From Stutzerimonas stutzeri (GTDB lineage Bacteria; Pseudomonadota; Gammaproteobacteria; Pseudomonadales; Pseudomonadaceae), in the NCBI RefSeq assembly GCF_000219605.1, contig NC_015740.1:2108001-2172000 (forward strand): a DNA stretch of 64,000 bases, written 5' to 3'. Position numbers and translations under genes: made by a program. This document shows positions 8,304-17,495 of the stretch, in pieces (position 1 is the stretch's first letter; every line of letters starts with the position of its first letter). A model generated the notes under the pieces. It worked only from the letters and a program-made list of their open reading frames with translations. It did no database searches and had not been told where the DNA came from.

Positions 8304-9937
8304 GCCATGGCCTCGGCCCACTGGACATGGCAGACCGCAATGGGCAGACCGTGCTGATGGGCGTAGTCGATCCAGCGCTTCTGGTTGTCCTGCAGGCGAT
8401 CGCCCGGGCCCTTCACTTCGATCATGCGATAGCGGCGCGCTTCCGGCCACAGCTGGATCAGATCCGGCAGGCCGGTGCGATTGCCAGTGACGTCCGCCAG
8501 GATGCGCTGGAACAGCAGCTTCAGGTGCGCGGCGGGAATGCAGTCCAGCGCCTGCGCCAACAGTTGTTCGTCGAGCAGGCCCCAGGTGACGAACGCGTTA
8601 TGAATGCCGAGCTTCGCCTGGAAGGTGCGCCAGATGCAGTCACGGTAGTCGTCGCTGTCGAGGCAGGCCAGGCAGGCGGCGAACAGATCGGCGCGGCGCT
8701 GGTGGAAGTCCGCGCGGTTCAGGTCGGCCGGCGCCCAGTGGAACGGGTGAAAGAACGCGCCCGGCAACGGCGCGAAGATCGCGTCCCAGCAGAGTAGGCC
8801 GAACAGCGAGCCGACCAGGGCGTTCTCCACGTAATACACCGGCGCATCCGGCCTCGTCAGATGCTCGCGCACCGCCTGCTCGACGCTGCAGGTAGGCCTC
8901 GGCAGGACCAGATCGAGCTGTTCCGGCTTGCGGCTGCGTGCACGTTCGGTCGGAATGCCCAGGCTGCGCTGCAGACGTGGGAGGATGCGCTGCAGCTGCT
9001 GCACTTCATGTTCGCTTTCCGGCGCGGCCCGGGCCTGAAGCAACAGATCCAGCGCGGCCGCTGGCTGGCCGCCGCGCTCCAATACACGAATTGCCCGCTC
9101 ACGCGCACCGGGATAACCGTTGGACGCGTGCACGCGCAAGGCGTCGTCGAGCTGGCCGAGCCGTTCGAACTGCTGACCGATGCGCAGCAGCAGTTTGCCG
9201 CGGCGGCTTTCCAGCCAGGCATTGCCGAACGGCGCGGCCGGTACAGCCGCCAGTATCTCCGCCAGCGGCTCGCCGGCATCGAAGCGCTCGCGACAGCGAT
9301 GCAGATGCAGGTAGGCGTCCAGCTCGGCACGCGAACTGAACGCTCGTGAGGCGGGGGAAAAGGACACCTGCTCGTAGCGATAAACGCCCAGATCAGCCAG
9401 CACGAACTCCGACCAGTCCTGATGGATATTGCCGAAGAACAGCAGGCGCAGCCGCTCGCAGAGTTCGTCGATGCACAGGCTGTACACCGCGTCCTCGGAG
9501 CCCGCCCACCATTGCCCGAAGGGCTTGGCCAAGTCATGGTCGGCGCGCAGCCTTTCGAACAGCTCGGCCTTGCGCAGGCCGGCCGAGTTCGTGACGCCGA
9601 ACAGCTGCAGCAGTTCGCCCTTGGTCAGCAGGCCGAACAGCTGTTCCAGCGTCAGCTCACGCTCGGCATCGATCCAGCCCTGCTCGATCAATGGCGCTGC
9701 CGCCCGACGTGGACAGCCGATCTCCCCGTAGTGCAGTTTGCTGGCGCGGAACAGCGCGCCCTTGCGCATCACCATGCGCACCAGCAATGCCTGGGACGCC
9801 TGCGGCAACAGAGCGAAACGCCCGATGAAGGCGCGTTCGGCGTCGTCCAGCAGGTCGCCATGATGCTGGTCCACCCAGGCCAGGACCTGCTGAAAGTTGT
9901 CGAGATAGTAGAAGGAGTTTTCCAGGGCCTGACGCAT
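8300..9937 (-). CDS. fan1: FAN1-type VRR-NUC structure-specific nuclease
   Basis: 545 residues, the length of bacterial FAN1. The C-terminal VRR-NUC domain starts near residue 489 and carries the catalytic pattern PD (491-492), a spacer, and EVK (507-509), followed by GPGDRLQDNQ. The N-terminal half has SAP-like and helical DNA-binding segments. Pseudomonas FAN1 is established as a 5'-flap nuclease able to unhook DNA interstrand cross-links. The stop overlaps the helicase GTG by 4 bp, so the two proteins are made from one message and very likely act in the same repair reaction. Confidence 0.92.
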   Translation of the reverse strand: MRQALENSFYYLDNFQQVLAWVDQHHGDLLDDAERAFIGRFALLPQASQALLVRMVMRKGALFRASKLHYGEIGCPRRAAAPLIEQGWIDAERELTLEQLFGLLTKGELLQLFGVTNSAGLRKAELFERLRADHDLAKPFGQWWAGSEDAVYSLCIDELCERLRLLFFGNIHQDWSEFVLADLGVYRYEQVSFSPASRAFSSRAELDAYLHLHRCRERFDAGEPLAEILAAVPAAPFGNAWLESRRGKLLLRIGQQFERLGQLDDALRVHASNGYPGARERAIRVLERGGQPAAALDLLLQARAAPESEHEVQQLQRILPRLQRSLGIPTERARSRKPEQLDLVLPRPTCSVEQAVREHLTRPDAPVYYVENALVGSLFGLLCWDAIFAPLPGAFFHPFHWAPADLNRADFHQRRADLFAACLACLDSDDYRDCIWRTFQAKLGIHNAFVTWGLLDEQLLAQALDCIPAAHLKLLFQRILADVTGNRTGLPDLIQLWPEARRYRMIEVKGPGDRLQDNQKRWIDYAHQHGLPIAVCHVQWAEAMA

Positions 9938-10072
9938 CGCACATCCGGTAAAACTGGGGCGCGGGCGGCCCGCTCGAAAGCTGGCTATTTATACAGTTCG
10001 AGCGGTATTTGGCAATGGCCGGTGATCAGCGGAAGGGGCGGCGTGGGCGTCGCCCCGGACGCGATGGAAGGA

Positions 10073-11461
10073 TCAGACGGTGCGCGAGAAGCGCCCGCGC
10101 TGCTCGCCACCGAGATAGGCATCGAAAGCCATGGCGACGTTGCGCATCATCAGCTGCCCCTGCGGCAGCAGAATCAGCGCATCGTCGCGCAGCTCCACCA
10201 GACCATCGGCGACCGGCTCGGCCAGTTTGGCCAGCGAGTCGGCAAAATAGCTGCGGAAGTCGATGCCGTGCTTCTGTTCGATCTGCCGGTAATCGATACG
10301 CCCATGGCACATCAACGAGACGATCACATCGCGGCGCAGCCGATCGTCGTCGCTCAGCTTGTAACCACGGTGCACCGGCAGCATGCCGTCGTTCAGTCGC
10401 GCGTAGTACTGCGAGAGCTCCTTGACGTTCTGGCTGTAGCTGTCGGCGACCTTGCCGATGGAGGAAATGCCCAGCCCGATCAGGTCGCAGTCGGCATGGG
10501 TGGAGTAGCCCTGGAAGTTGCGCTGCAGAGTGCCGTTGGCGCGGGCCAGGGTCAGCTCGTCCTCGGGTAGCGAGAAGTGGTCCATGCCGATGTAGACGTA
10601 GCCAGCCGCGGTCAGGCGCTGAATGGTCAGCTCCAGCAGTTCCAGTTTGCGCTCGGGCGGCGGCATGTCCTCGGGGCGAATCAGCTTCTGCGCGCGCACC
10701 AGATCCGGCAGGTGCGCGTAGCTGTACGCGGCGATGCGGTCCGGGCGGATGTCGATGATCTTGCTCAGCGTGGCATCGAAGCTGGCGACGGTCTGCAGGG
10801 GCAGGCCGTAGATCAGGTCGACGCTGACCGACTTGAAGCGCGCATCACGGGCGGCCTGGACCAGTTCGCGGGTCTGCTCCTCGGTCTGGATGCGGTTGAC
10901 GGCGATCTGCACCTGCTCGTCGAAGTCCTGCACGCCGAAGCTCAGGCGGTTGAAGCCGAGCTTGCGCAAGCCGTGGATCTGCTCCGGGGTGACGGTGCGC
11001 GGGTCCACCTCAAGGGAGAACTCGTGGCTGTCGCTGTCATCCATGTTGAACGCCTGATGCAGGCTCGCCATCAGGTCGGCCAGCTGTTCGCTGGTGAAAT
11101 AGGTCGGTGTGCCACCGCCCAGGTGCAGCTGGGTCAGCTTGCGCGAGCGGTCGAACAGCGCACCCTGCATGGCGATCTCGCGCTTGAGGTACTCGAGGTA
11201 CTCGACGGCGCGCTCGGTCTTGTGGGTGATGATCTTGTTGCAGGCGCAGTAGTAGCACAGGCTCTTGCAGAACGGGATGTGGATGTACACCGACAGCGGC
11301 TTGGGCGGCTGCGCCTGATTGCTGCGCGCAGCGGCAGCGCGGTAGTCGTCCTCGGCGAAGGCCTGATGGAACTGCGGGGCAGTAGGGTAGGACGTGTAGC
11401 GTGGACCGGGACGGTCGTATTTCTCGACCAGGGCCCGGTTGAAGCTCGGCAGTTGGTCCAT
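10073..11461 (-). CDS. hemN: Oxygen-independent coproporphyrinogen III oxidase
   Basis: 462 residues from ATG 11461, preceded by AGGTGA. It is a radical-SAM enzyme: HIPFCKSLCYYCAC gives the CxxxCxxC cluster ligands Cys65, Cys69 and Cys72, followed by LHLGGGTPTYF. It converts coproporphyrinogen III to protoporphyrinogen IX in the cytosol under anaerobic or microaerobic conditions, supporting haem synthesis for respiration or denitrification. A GTG four codons upstream is an alternative start with poorer spacing. Only a half-match to an Anr box (ATCAA at 11592-11596) is visible upstream, so anaerobic control cannot be claimed from sequence. Confidence 0.95.
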   Translation of the reverse strand: MDQLPSFNRALVEKYDRPGPRYTSYPTAPQFHQAFAEDDYRAAAARSNQAQPPKPLSVYIHIPFCKSLCYYCACNKIITHKTERAVEYLEYLKREIAMQGALFDRSRKLTQLHLGGGTPTYFTSEQLADLMASLHQAFNMDDSDSHEFSLEVDPRTVTPEQIHGLRKLGFNRLSFGVQDFDEQVQIAVNRIQTEEQTRELVQAARDARFKSVSVDLIYGLPLQTVASFDATLSKIIDIRPDRIAAYSYAHLPDLVRAQKLIRPEDMPPPERKLELLELTIQRLTAAGYVYIGMDHFSLPEDELTLARANGTLQRNFQGYSTHADCDLIGLGISSIGKVADSYSQNVKELSQYYARLNDGMLPVHRGYKLSDDDRLRRDVIVSLMCHGRIDYRQIEQKHGIDFRSYFADSLAKLAEPVADGLVELRDDALILLPQGQLMMRNVAMAFDAYLGGEQRGRFSRTV

Positions 11462-11676
11462 TGTTCGTTTCACCTAAGGGTTGAATTCGGAGCCGGAAGC
11501 GGAACGCGGTGCCACCCTCGGGTGTTTCCGGCTCAGGCAGGTCATGGGCGCGAATTATGGACGATCAGGCCTCATGCGCCGACTGTCTCAGATCAAGAAT
11601 AGCGCCCCGCACCGCACCGCTGGGCGGGATGCAGGGCGCAGAAGACGCGAGACCGCGGCTGGCCTCGCGTGCGTGC

Positions 11677-13296
11677 TCAGAGCTTGAACTGGCCGACCAG
11701 ACGGTTCAGTTCGGTAGCCAGGCGCACCAGTTCATCGCTGATCTGCGAGGTTTGTGCCGCGTCGGCCGAGGTGGTGTCGGCAATGCGGCTGATGGTGGTG
11801 ATGTTGCGGTTGATCTCCTCGGCCACCGCACTCTGCTGTTCGGCAGCCGTGGCGATCTGGGTGTTCATCTCGTTGATGGTGCCCACTTCGTTGGCAATCA
11901 CGCTCAGGCTCTGTGCGGCTTTCTCGACGCACTGCGAGCCGGAACGCGCACGCAGCTGCGCCTCCTTCATCGCCTGTACCGCGTTGCGCACGCCGCTTTG
12001 CAGCTGCTCGATCATGGCCTGAATTTCTTCGGTGGACTTCTGCGTGCGCGAGGCGAGGGTACGCACCTCGTCAGCCACCACCGCGAAGCCGCGGCCCTGT
12101 TCGCCGGCGCGGGCTGCTTCGATCGCGGCGTTCAGCGCCAGCAGGTTGGTCTGCTCGGCGATGCCGTTGATCACGCCGAGCACCATGTCGATGCTGGCGC
12201 TGTCGCTCTCGACCCGCTGGATCACCTCGGCGGCCTTTTCGATTTCGGCGATCAGCACTTCGATACCATCCAGCGCTTCGCTGGCGACCTTCACGCCGGC
12301 CTTCGATTCATTGTCCGCTCCGGTGGAAGCAGTTGCCGTATGGCTGGCGTTGCGCGCCACTTCCTGCACGGTGGCACTCATCTCGTTCATCGCCGAGGCG
12401 ACCAGATCGGTCTCGCTGCGCTGGTCGTTGACCGCGGCCAGGGTCTTTTCCGCGACATGGGAGACGCGTTCGGACACATCGGTGAGCTGGTGCGTGACCC
12501 CGGCGACTGCTTCCAGGCTATGGCGGAACTTGCCGATCATGCGGTTGAAGGCATCGCCCATGGCGCCGATTTCATCCTTTGCACCGACCGCGACACTGCG
12601 GCTGAGGTCCTCGTCTTCGGCCATGCTGTCCATGGTGTGGCGCATGGCGTTGATACGACGCAGGATCACATGGCGGACGGTCATGCACATCACCACCACG
12701 CCGACAATCAGCAACAACAACTGGATCGCGCCGCTGACGAGGATATTGCGGTCGACCTCCTGATCCAGCGCCTTGAGGTCGTAGCTGATGCGCACGGCGC
12801 CCATGACGGCGTTCTCGGCGACCTGGTGGCAGGTCAGGCAGTTGGTTCCGCGGTAGTCGGCATGGGCAAGGATCGGGTTGATCACGGTCAGCACCCGGCC
12901 GCCATCCTTCTTGTCGACCTGAATGATCGACTCGCCCGTCAACGCCTGACGATCGAGCGCGTCGGCAGGCGCCTGATGCGCGTAACCGGGACCGAACACC
13001 TTGGTCACTTCATCGCCTCGGATGATGCGCGCATCGATGACGCCGGGGCGTGCCAGGATCTTGTTTCGCAGCACCTCGCGCTGCGCCATGGTACCGGTCA
13101 GCATCATGGTGTTGATGCTGTCGAAGTACGAGTCGGCGGCATCCTTGGTCTGCTGCTCGACCACCTGCAGAACCAGCCGCTTCTCCGTGCTGGCAGCGAT
13201 GAACAGCGAGGCCGACATGATCGCCACCAGCACCAGCACCAGCGCCAGGTTGATCTTCGTCTGCACGGACATTTGTCGAGGGGCGGAGTTGTTCAT
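11677..13296 (-). CDS. Methyl-accepting chemotaxis protein with periplasmic c-type haem motif
   Basis: 539 residues from the ATG at 13296 with AGGA 8 bp upstream. Membrane helices lie near 15-35 and 185-208. The periplasmic sensor between them contains CLTCH (153-157), a single c-type haem attachment motif, in a context ([19 protein letters not shown]) like Tll0287/DUF3365-type haem PAS-like sensors. A HAMP domain follows, and the cytoplasmic signalling tip is typical ([26 protein letters not shown], split here from its flanks). It probably senses redox state, oxygen or NO and signals to CheA. Haem binding is inferred from the motif and needs the cytochrome c maturation machinery. Confidence 0.93.
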   Translation of the reverse strand: MNNSAPRQMSVQTKINLALVLVLVAIMSASLFIAASTEKRLVLQVVEQQTKDAADSYFDSINTMMLTGTMAQREVLRNKILARPGVIDARIIRGDEVTKVFGPGYAHQAPADALDRQALTGESIIQVDKKDGGRVLTVINPILAHADYRGTNCLTCHQVAENAVMGAVRISYDLKALDQEVDRNILVSGAIQLLLLIVGVVVMCMTVRHVILRRINAMRHTMDSMAEDEDLSRSVAVGAKDEIGAMGDAFNRMIGKFRHSLEAVAGVTHQLTDVSERVSHVAEKTLAAVNDQRSETDLVASAMNEMSATVQEVARNASHTATASTGADNESKAGVKVASEALDGIEVLIAEIEKAAEVIQRVESDSASIDMVLGVINGIAEQTNLLALNAAIEAARAGEQGRGFAVVADEVRTLASRTQKSTEEIQAMIEQLQSGVRNAVQAMKEAQLRARSGSQCVEKAAQSLSVIANEVGTINEMNTQIATAAEQQSAVAEEINRNITTISRIADTTSADAAQTSQISDELVRLATELNRLVGQFKL

Positions 13297-13899
13297 GGTT
13301 TTCCTTAGTACTACTGCCACGCGGAAGGTAGCTGTCACTGCACTCTTGTTTTATTGGTTTCCCATGACGACGCAGCAACGAGCTGGGCGATCTGAAGCTC
13401 GTATCGGCTAGTAGCGTGGATTCTTGAAACTTCGAAGCCGGTGCTAGCCTTGCGCCATTATGGCGCGCGCTATGGTATTGCTTTCCGAAGAATGTGAACC
13501 ACGTCGCTCGACCAATGACGGAGCAAATGCAGCTTTCACTGACTCAGGTCATGATTTCGAGGGCAGGGGCGGCGGTCCTAGTTGGCATCTTGCTGTAACC
13601 GCGCACTGCTAAAGAACAGAAGCGGCGTCATGCATCACGCCGGTGCAAACGGGCATGAGACATAGCGCCGCTTTACAGAATGGCAAAGCGATATTAGCGT
13701 TGCCGACCCGTCTGGCAGGCGTTTGGAAAAGACGTCAGTGAACGGGCATCTTTTCTGCATTCCTCCGTTGCGTTCGCTGCGAACCCCTTATGAAAACGAT
13801 GGTCGTAGGCTCTACGCCGGCAAGACCGGGCAACACCGCAAGGCAGCTGCTGTTCCTACAAGCAGTGCATCGATTGGAACCTTCATTTCAAGGACTCAC
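13297..13899 (+). other. 603-bp intergenic region between the chemoreceptor and galU
   Basis: This divergent gap contains no convincing gene on either strand. It should hold the promoters of both flanking genes, but I could not fix a strong -35/-10 pair. Two items stand out: a GGGCAGGG octamer at 13561-13568 oriented towards dif, and a perfect short palindrome GTTCGC-T-GCGAAC at 13772-13784, which could be an operator or a remnant repeat. Confidence 0.4.
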
Positions 13900-14739
13900 A
13901 TGATCAAGAAATGCCTTTTTCCCGCTGCCGGATATGGCACCCGTTTTCTCCCCGCAACCAAGGCCATGCCCAAGGAAATGCTGCCGGTGGTGAACAAGCC
14001 GCTGATCCAGTACGGGGTAGAGGAGGCGCTGGCGGCAGGGCTCACGCAGATCGCCATGGTCACCGGGCGCGGCAAGCGCTCGCTCGAAGACCACTTCGAT
14101 ATCAGCTATGAGCTCGAGCATCAGATTCGCAACACCGACAAGGAAAAGTACCTCGTCGGTATTCGTCGCCTGATCGACGAGTGCAGCTTTTCCTACACCC
14201 GTCAGGTGGAAATGAAGGGGCTGGGCCACGCGATTCTCAGCGGCCGTCCGCTGATCGGTGACGAGCCGTTCGCCGTGGTGCTGGCAGACGACCTGTGCAT
14301 CAACCTCGATGGCGACCCGGTGCTGGCGCAGATGGTCAAACTGTACAACCAGTTCCGCTGCTCGATCGTGGCGATCCAGGAAGTACCGCCGGAAGAAACC
14401 AGCAAGTACGGCGTGATTGCCGGCGAGATGATTCGCGACGACATCTTCCGCGTCAGCCACATGGTCGAAAAGCCCAAGCCGGAAGACGCCCCGTCGAACC
14501 TGGCGATCATCGGCCGTTACATCCTAACCCCGGACATCTTCGAGCTGATCGAGCAGACCGAGCCGGGCAAGGGCGGTGAAATCCAGATCACCGACGCGCT
14601 GATGAAGCAGGCAAAGGACGGTTGCGTGCTGGCCTACAAATTCAAAGGACAGCGTTTCGACTGCGGTAGCGCCGAGGGTTACATCGAGGCGACCAACTTC
14701 TGCTACGAGAACTTCTACCTCACCGGTAAGGCGTTCTGA
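13900..14739 (+). CDS. galU: UTP-glucose-1-phosphate uridylyltransferase
   Basis: 279 residues. The nucleotidyltransferase signature AAGYGTRFLPATKAMPKEML is at the N-terminus, followed by NKPLIQYGVEEALAAG and the GEIQITDALM block near the C-terminus. It makes UDP-glucose from glucose-1-phosphate and UTP for lipopolysaccharide and exopolysaccharide. The start ATG at 13900 has AGGA 6 bp upstream; the frame stays open further 5' but that part is not gene-like. The gene is followed by a clear terminator. Confidence 0.95.
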   Translation: MIKKCLFPAAGYGTRFLPATKAMPKEMLPVVNKPLIQYGVEEALAAGLTQIAMVTGRGKRSLEDHFDISYELEHQIRNTDKEKYLVGIRRLIDECSFSYTRQVEMKGLGHAILSGRPLIGDEPFAVVLADDLCINLDGDPVLAQMVKLYNQFRCSIVAIQEVPPEETSKYGVIAGEMIRDDIFRVSHMVEKPKPEDAPSNLAIIGRYILTPDIFELIEQTEPGKGGEIQITDALMKQAKDGCVLAYKFKGQRFDCGSAEGYIEATNFCYENFYLTGKAF

Positions 14740-14744
14740 TCCAG

Positions 14745-14776
14745 TCGGGCCACCTCAGGGTGGCCCGATCGTTTTA
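14745..14776 (+). terminator. Rho-independent terminator of galU
   Basis: Stem TCGGGCCACC (14745-14754) pairs with GGTGGCCCGA (14759-14768) around a short CTCA loop, followed by TCGTTTTAT. It lies 5 bp after the galU stop and reaches the stop of the convergent glyoxalase-fold gene, so it may act for both. Confidence 0.85.
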
Positions 14777-15196
14777 TGGCGTGGGCAATTCCTCGGCGCC
14801 CGGCCCGAGCGGCTGGCCATAGCTGAACTCCACATAATTGCCCGCCGGGTCGCGTACCCCACAGTAGTAGCCCACCGGATAGGGCTCGTCGCGCGGCTCC
14901 CAGATCAAGCAGCCATCCGCGCGCGCCAATTCGGCTACCATATCCACTTCCTCCCGACTGGCCATGGCGAAACCGAAATGGCTGTAGTCGTTCTCCGCCA
15001 GCGAGCGATCCATGCCGCCCGGCATGATCACGAAGATGAACTCACGCTCCTTGCCGGGCTCGGCCATCCAGACGATGCGTGAGCCTTTGCCCGGGCGCTC
15101 GTGGAACACCCGCATTCCGCAAAACCGCGTGTAGAAGGCGATACAGGCGTCCAGGTCTGGCACATGCAGCGCCAGGTGGGTGAGGGTGGGGCGCAT
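14774..15196 (-). CDS. VOC (glyoxalase/bleomycin-resistance) family protein
   Basis: 140 residues forming a vicinal-oxygen-chelate domain. [23 protein letters not shown] is the first beta-alpha-beta half (His7 is a likely metal ligand). The second half has SHFGFAM and ends [14 protein letters not shown], where the Glu is the usual last ligand. It resembles lactoylglutathione lyases, so glutathione-dependent aldehyde detoxification is plausible. It is transcribed divergently from glutathione reductase 71 bp away, which fits a glutathione link. AGGAG precedes the start. The exact substrate cannot be read from the sequence. Confidence 0.88.
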   Translation of the reverse strand: MRPTLTHLALHVPDLDACIAFYTRFCGMRVFHERPGKGSRIVWMAEPGKEREFIFVIMPGGMDRSLAENDYSHFGFAMASREEVDMVAELARADGCLIWEPRDEPYPVGYYCGVRDPAGNYVEFSYGQPLGPGAEELPTP

Positions 15197-15267
15197 GGGG
15201 CACTCCTTCGGTGAATCAGGCGCAAAGCCTGGGTTATGCTGTTCGCTACAGAAGGAGACAACTCTAC

Positions 15268-16626
15268 ATGGCTTACGACTTCGATCTATTCGTCATCGGT
15301 GCGGGTTCCGGTGGCGTACGTGCGGCGCGCTTCGCTGCAGGCTTTGGCGCGAAAGTGGCCGTCGCCGAGAGCCGCTACCTGGGCGGCACCTGCGTCAACG
15401 TCGGCTGTGTGCCGAAGAAGCTGCTGGTCTACGGTGCGCACTACGCTGAGGACATCGGCCAGGCGCAGGGCTACGGCTGGACCATCGACGGCGCGACCTT
15501 CGACTGGAAGACCCTGATCGCCAACAAGGATCGCGAGATTCAGCGCCTGAACGGCATCTATCGCAGCATCCTGGTGGACAGCGGCGTGACCCTGCTGCAG
15601 GCGCGTGCGCAACTGGTCGATGCACATACCGTCGAAGTCGAAGGCAAGCGCTACAGCGCCGAACATATCCTGATCGCTACCGGCGGCTGGCCGCACGTGC
15701 CGGAAATCCCGGGCCGCGAGCACGCCATCACCTCCAACGAAGCCTTCTATCTGGACGCCTTGCCGCGGCGGGTCCTGGTGGTTGGCGGCGGTTATATCGC
15801 GGTGGAGTTCGCCTCGATCTTCCATGGCTGCGGCGCCGACACCAAGCTGCTCTACCGTGGCGAGCTGTTCCTGCGTGGTTTCGATGGCTCGCTGCGCGAC
15901 CATCTGAAGGACGAGATGATCAAGAAGGGCGTGGACCTGCAGTTCAACGCCGACGTCGTCCATATCGACAAGCTTGCCGACGGCAGCCTGCTTGCCACCC
16001 TGGAAGACGGCCGCACCCTGGAAGCGGACTGCATCTTCTATGCAACCGGCCGCCGGCCGATGATCGACGGCCTGGGGCTCGAAGCGGCCGGCGTGGCACT
16101 GGATGCCCGTGGCTTCATTGCGGTGGATGACGAGTACCGCACCTCGGTGCCTTCGATTCTGGCGATCGGAGACGTGATCGGTCGCGTCCAGCTGACGCCC
16201 GTTGCGCTGGCCGAAGGCATGGCGGTGGCGCGGCGCCTGTTCAAACCGGAGCAGTATCGCAAGGTCGACTACTCGACCATCCCTACAGCGGTGTTCAGCC
16301 TGCCTAACATGGCAACCGTCGGGCTGACCGAGGAGCAGGCGCGGGAGCAGGGCTACAAGGTCACGCTCTTCGAAAGTCGCTTCCGTCCCATGAAGCTGAC
16401 CATGACCGACAGCCTCGAACGAAGCCTGATGAAGCTGGTAGTGGATGCGCATACCGACCGCGTGCTGGGCTGCCATATGGCCGGGCCGGACGCCGGCGAA
16501 ATCATGCAGGGGCTGGCCGTGGCGCTGAAGGCCGGGGCGACCAAGCAGGTCTTCGACGAGACCCTGGGCATCCACCCGACGGCGGCCGAAGAGTTCGTCA
16601 CCATGCGCACGCCCGCCGCTATCTGA
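15268..16626 (+). CDS. gor: Glutathione-disulfide reductase
   Basis: 452 residues. The FAD-binding [11 protein letters not shown] is at 11-21 and the redox-active disulfide is [13 protein letters not shown] with Cys42 and Cys47. The NADPH-binding [10 protein letters not shown] is central, and the C-terminal [12 protein letters not shown] carries the catalytic His-Glu pair. It reduces GSSG to GSH in the cytosol. GAAGGAG lies 9 bp before ATG 15268. The divergent VOC gene probably uses glutathione. Confidence 0.96.
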   Translation: MAYDFDLFVIGAGSGGVRAARFAAGFGAKVAVAESRYLGGTCVNVGCVPKKLLVYGAHYAEDIGQAQGYGWTIDGATFDWKTLIANKDREIQRLNGIYRSILVDSGVTLLQARAQLVDAHTVEVEGKRYSAEHILIATGGWPHVPEIPGREHAITSNEAFYLDALPRRVLVVGGGYIAVEFASIFHGCGADTKLLYRGELFLRGFDGSLRDHLKDEMIKKGVDLQFNADVVHIDKLADGSLLATLEDGRTLEADCIFYATGRRPMIDGLGLEAAGVALDARGFIAVDDEYRTSVPSILAIGDVIGRVQLTPVALAEGMAVARRLFKPEQYRKVDYSTIPTAVFSLPNMATVGLTEEQAREQGYKVTLFESRFRPMKLTMTDSLERSLMKLVVDAHTDRVLGCHMAGPDAGEIMQGLAVALKAGATKQVFDETLGIHPTAAEEFVTMRTPAAI

Positions 16627-16635
16627 GGGCAGACA

Positions 16636-16665
16636 GGCGTGCCGCCTTGCGCGGCGCGGCACGCC
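16636..16665. terminator. Bidirectional hairpin between convergent gor and PCu(A)C genes
   Basis: A perfect 10-bp stem, GGCGTGCCGC (16636-16645) with GCGGCACGCC (16656-16665), has a 10-nt loop and lies between two convergent stops. There is no T-run on either side, so termination efficiency is uncertain. Confidence 0.5.
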
Positions 16666-16672
16666 GCTCAGC

Positions 16673-17176
16673 TCAGTGATGATGGCCGGTTGCGGTATTC
16701 CCGGATGCCGGCGCATCGACCTCGATGCTCACTTCGGTGGTGATCTCGCTACCGCTTTCGAACTGCAGGGTGACCGGAAAACTTTCTCCGGCCACCAGTG
16801 GCTGCTTGAGGCCGAAAAGCATCACGTGATTGCCTCCCGGTTTGAATTCCACCTTGCCCGCCGCCGGCACCTCCACCGAATCGATCTGCTGCATCTTCAT
16901 CATGTCGCCCTGATGCACATGGGTATGCAGCTCGGTCTTTTCCGCGCGCGGCGTCTGCGCACCGATCAGTCGCTGCGAATGCTCGCCACGATTTTCCAGA
17001 ACGAAATACACCGCACCGGTGGGCGCACTCGGCGGCATCGCGCGCGACCAGGCCTGGCTGACAGCCAGCTCCCCGGCGACTGCGGGTGCTGCTGCGTGAT
17101 GATCGTGGTGGTCCTGCGCGAAGGCAGGCATGCAAAGCATGGTGAAAGCGCCTGCGGCCAGTAAGCGAAGCAGCAT
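16673..17176 (-). CDS. Periplasmic copper chaperone PCu(A)C
   Basis: 167 residues with a Sec signal peptide cleaved after AFA (about residue 20). The mature protein begins QDHHDHH and ends GHHH. The core shows the PCu(A)C copper-binding arrangement: HTHVHQGDMMKM followed about 20 residues later by GGNHVMLF (the H(M)x10M-x21-HxM pattern). These proteins carry Cu(I) to cytochrome oxidase Cu(A)/Cu(B) sites in the periplasm. The His-rich ends may add Cu(II) binding. It stands alone here, without the senC/sco gene that often accompanies it. Confidence 0.9.
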   Translation of the reverse strand: MLLRLLAAGAFTMLCMPAFAQDHHDHHAAAPAVAGELAVSQAWSRAMPPSAPTGAVYFVLENRGEHSQRLIGAQTPRAEKTELHTHVHQGDMMKMQQIDSVEVPAAGKVEFKPGGNHVMLFGLKQPLVAGESFPVTLQFESGSEITTEVSIEVDAPASGNTATGHHH

Positions 17177-17495
17177 GGAAAACTCCGATTATCGTGTGAA
17201 GAATGGCGCCATCTTACGCCGCTTGGCGCCAGGCGCTACGTTCGGTTGCATGACGGCCTCCGGGACGTTGATTCCGATCAAACACAAGCCGTCGATGCCG
17301 GACAAATCGGCTGGGGACTGCACGCAAGGATGCACGTCATGAACCTCACGAAGCCGCTGTTCCTGGTGCCGCGCGCGAGAGGGTATTGCACGGCGCCAAT
17401 CGACTTACCGAAACGAACCGCAACATCCACGGCTCCGAGTGCACTGCCAGCACGAAGGTAGTCAAGAAATGCATGCAGACCGAGCAAGCGACCAA
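17177..17495 (-). other. 319-bp intergenic region, no gene seen
   Basis: Lies between the PCu(A)C start and the PRPP synthetase stop. It should contain the PCu(A)C promoter. No convincing frame, repeat or strong hairpin was found on either strand. Confidence 0.4.

Noticed and set aside
5907..8357. 816-codon open frame on the plus strand opposite the helicase
   Set aside because: It is a high-GC antisense shadow: no domain is recognisable and it would run antisense to a helicase with intact Walker A, DEAH and Fe-S motifs, and to the tRNA.
11592..11605. Possible Anr/FNR box upstream of hemN
   Set aside because: Only one half-site (TTGAT on the minus strand) is present; the second half matches about two of five positions, so anaerobic control cannot be claimed from it.
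13760..13875. Possible REP-like element upstream of galU
   Set aside because: A single small palindrome and a weakly REP-like string are present, but no second copy occurs in the window, so a repeat family cannot be supported.
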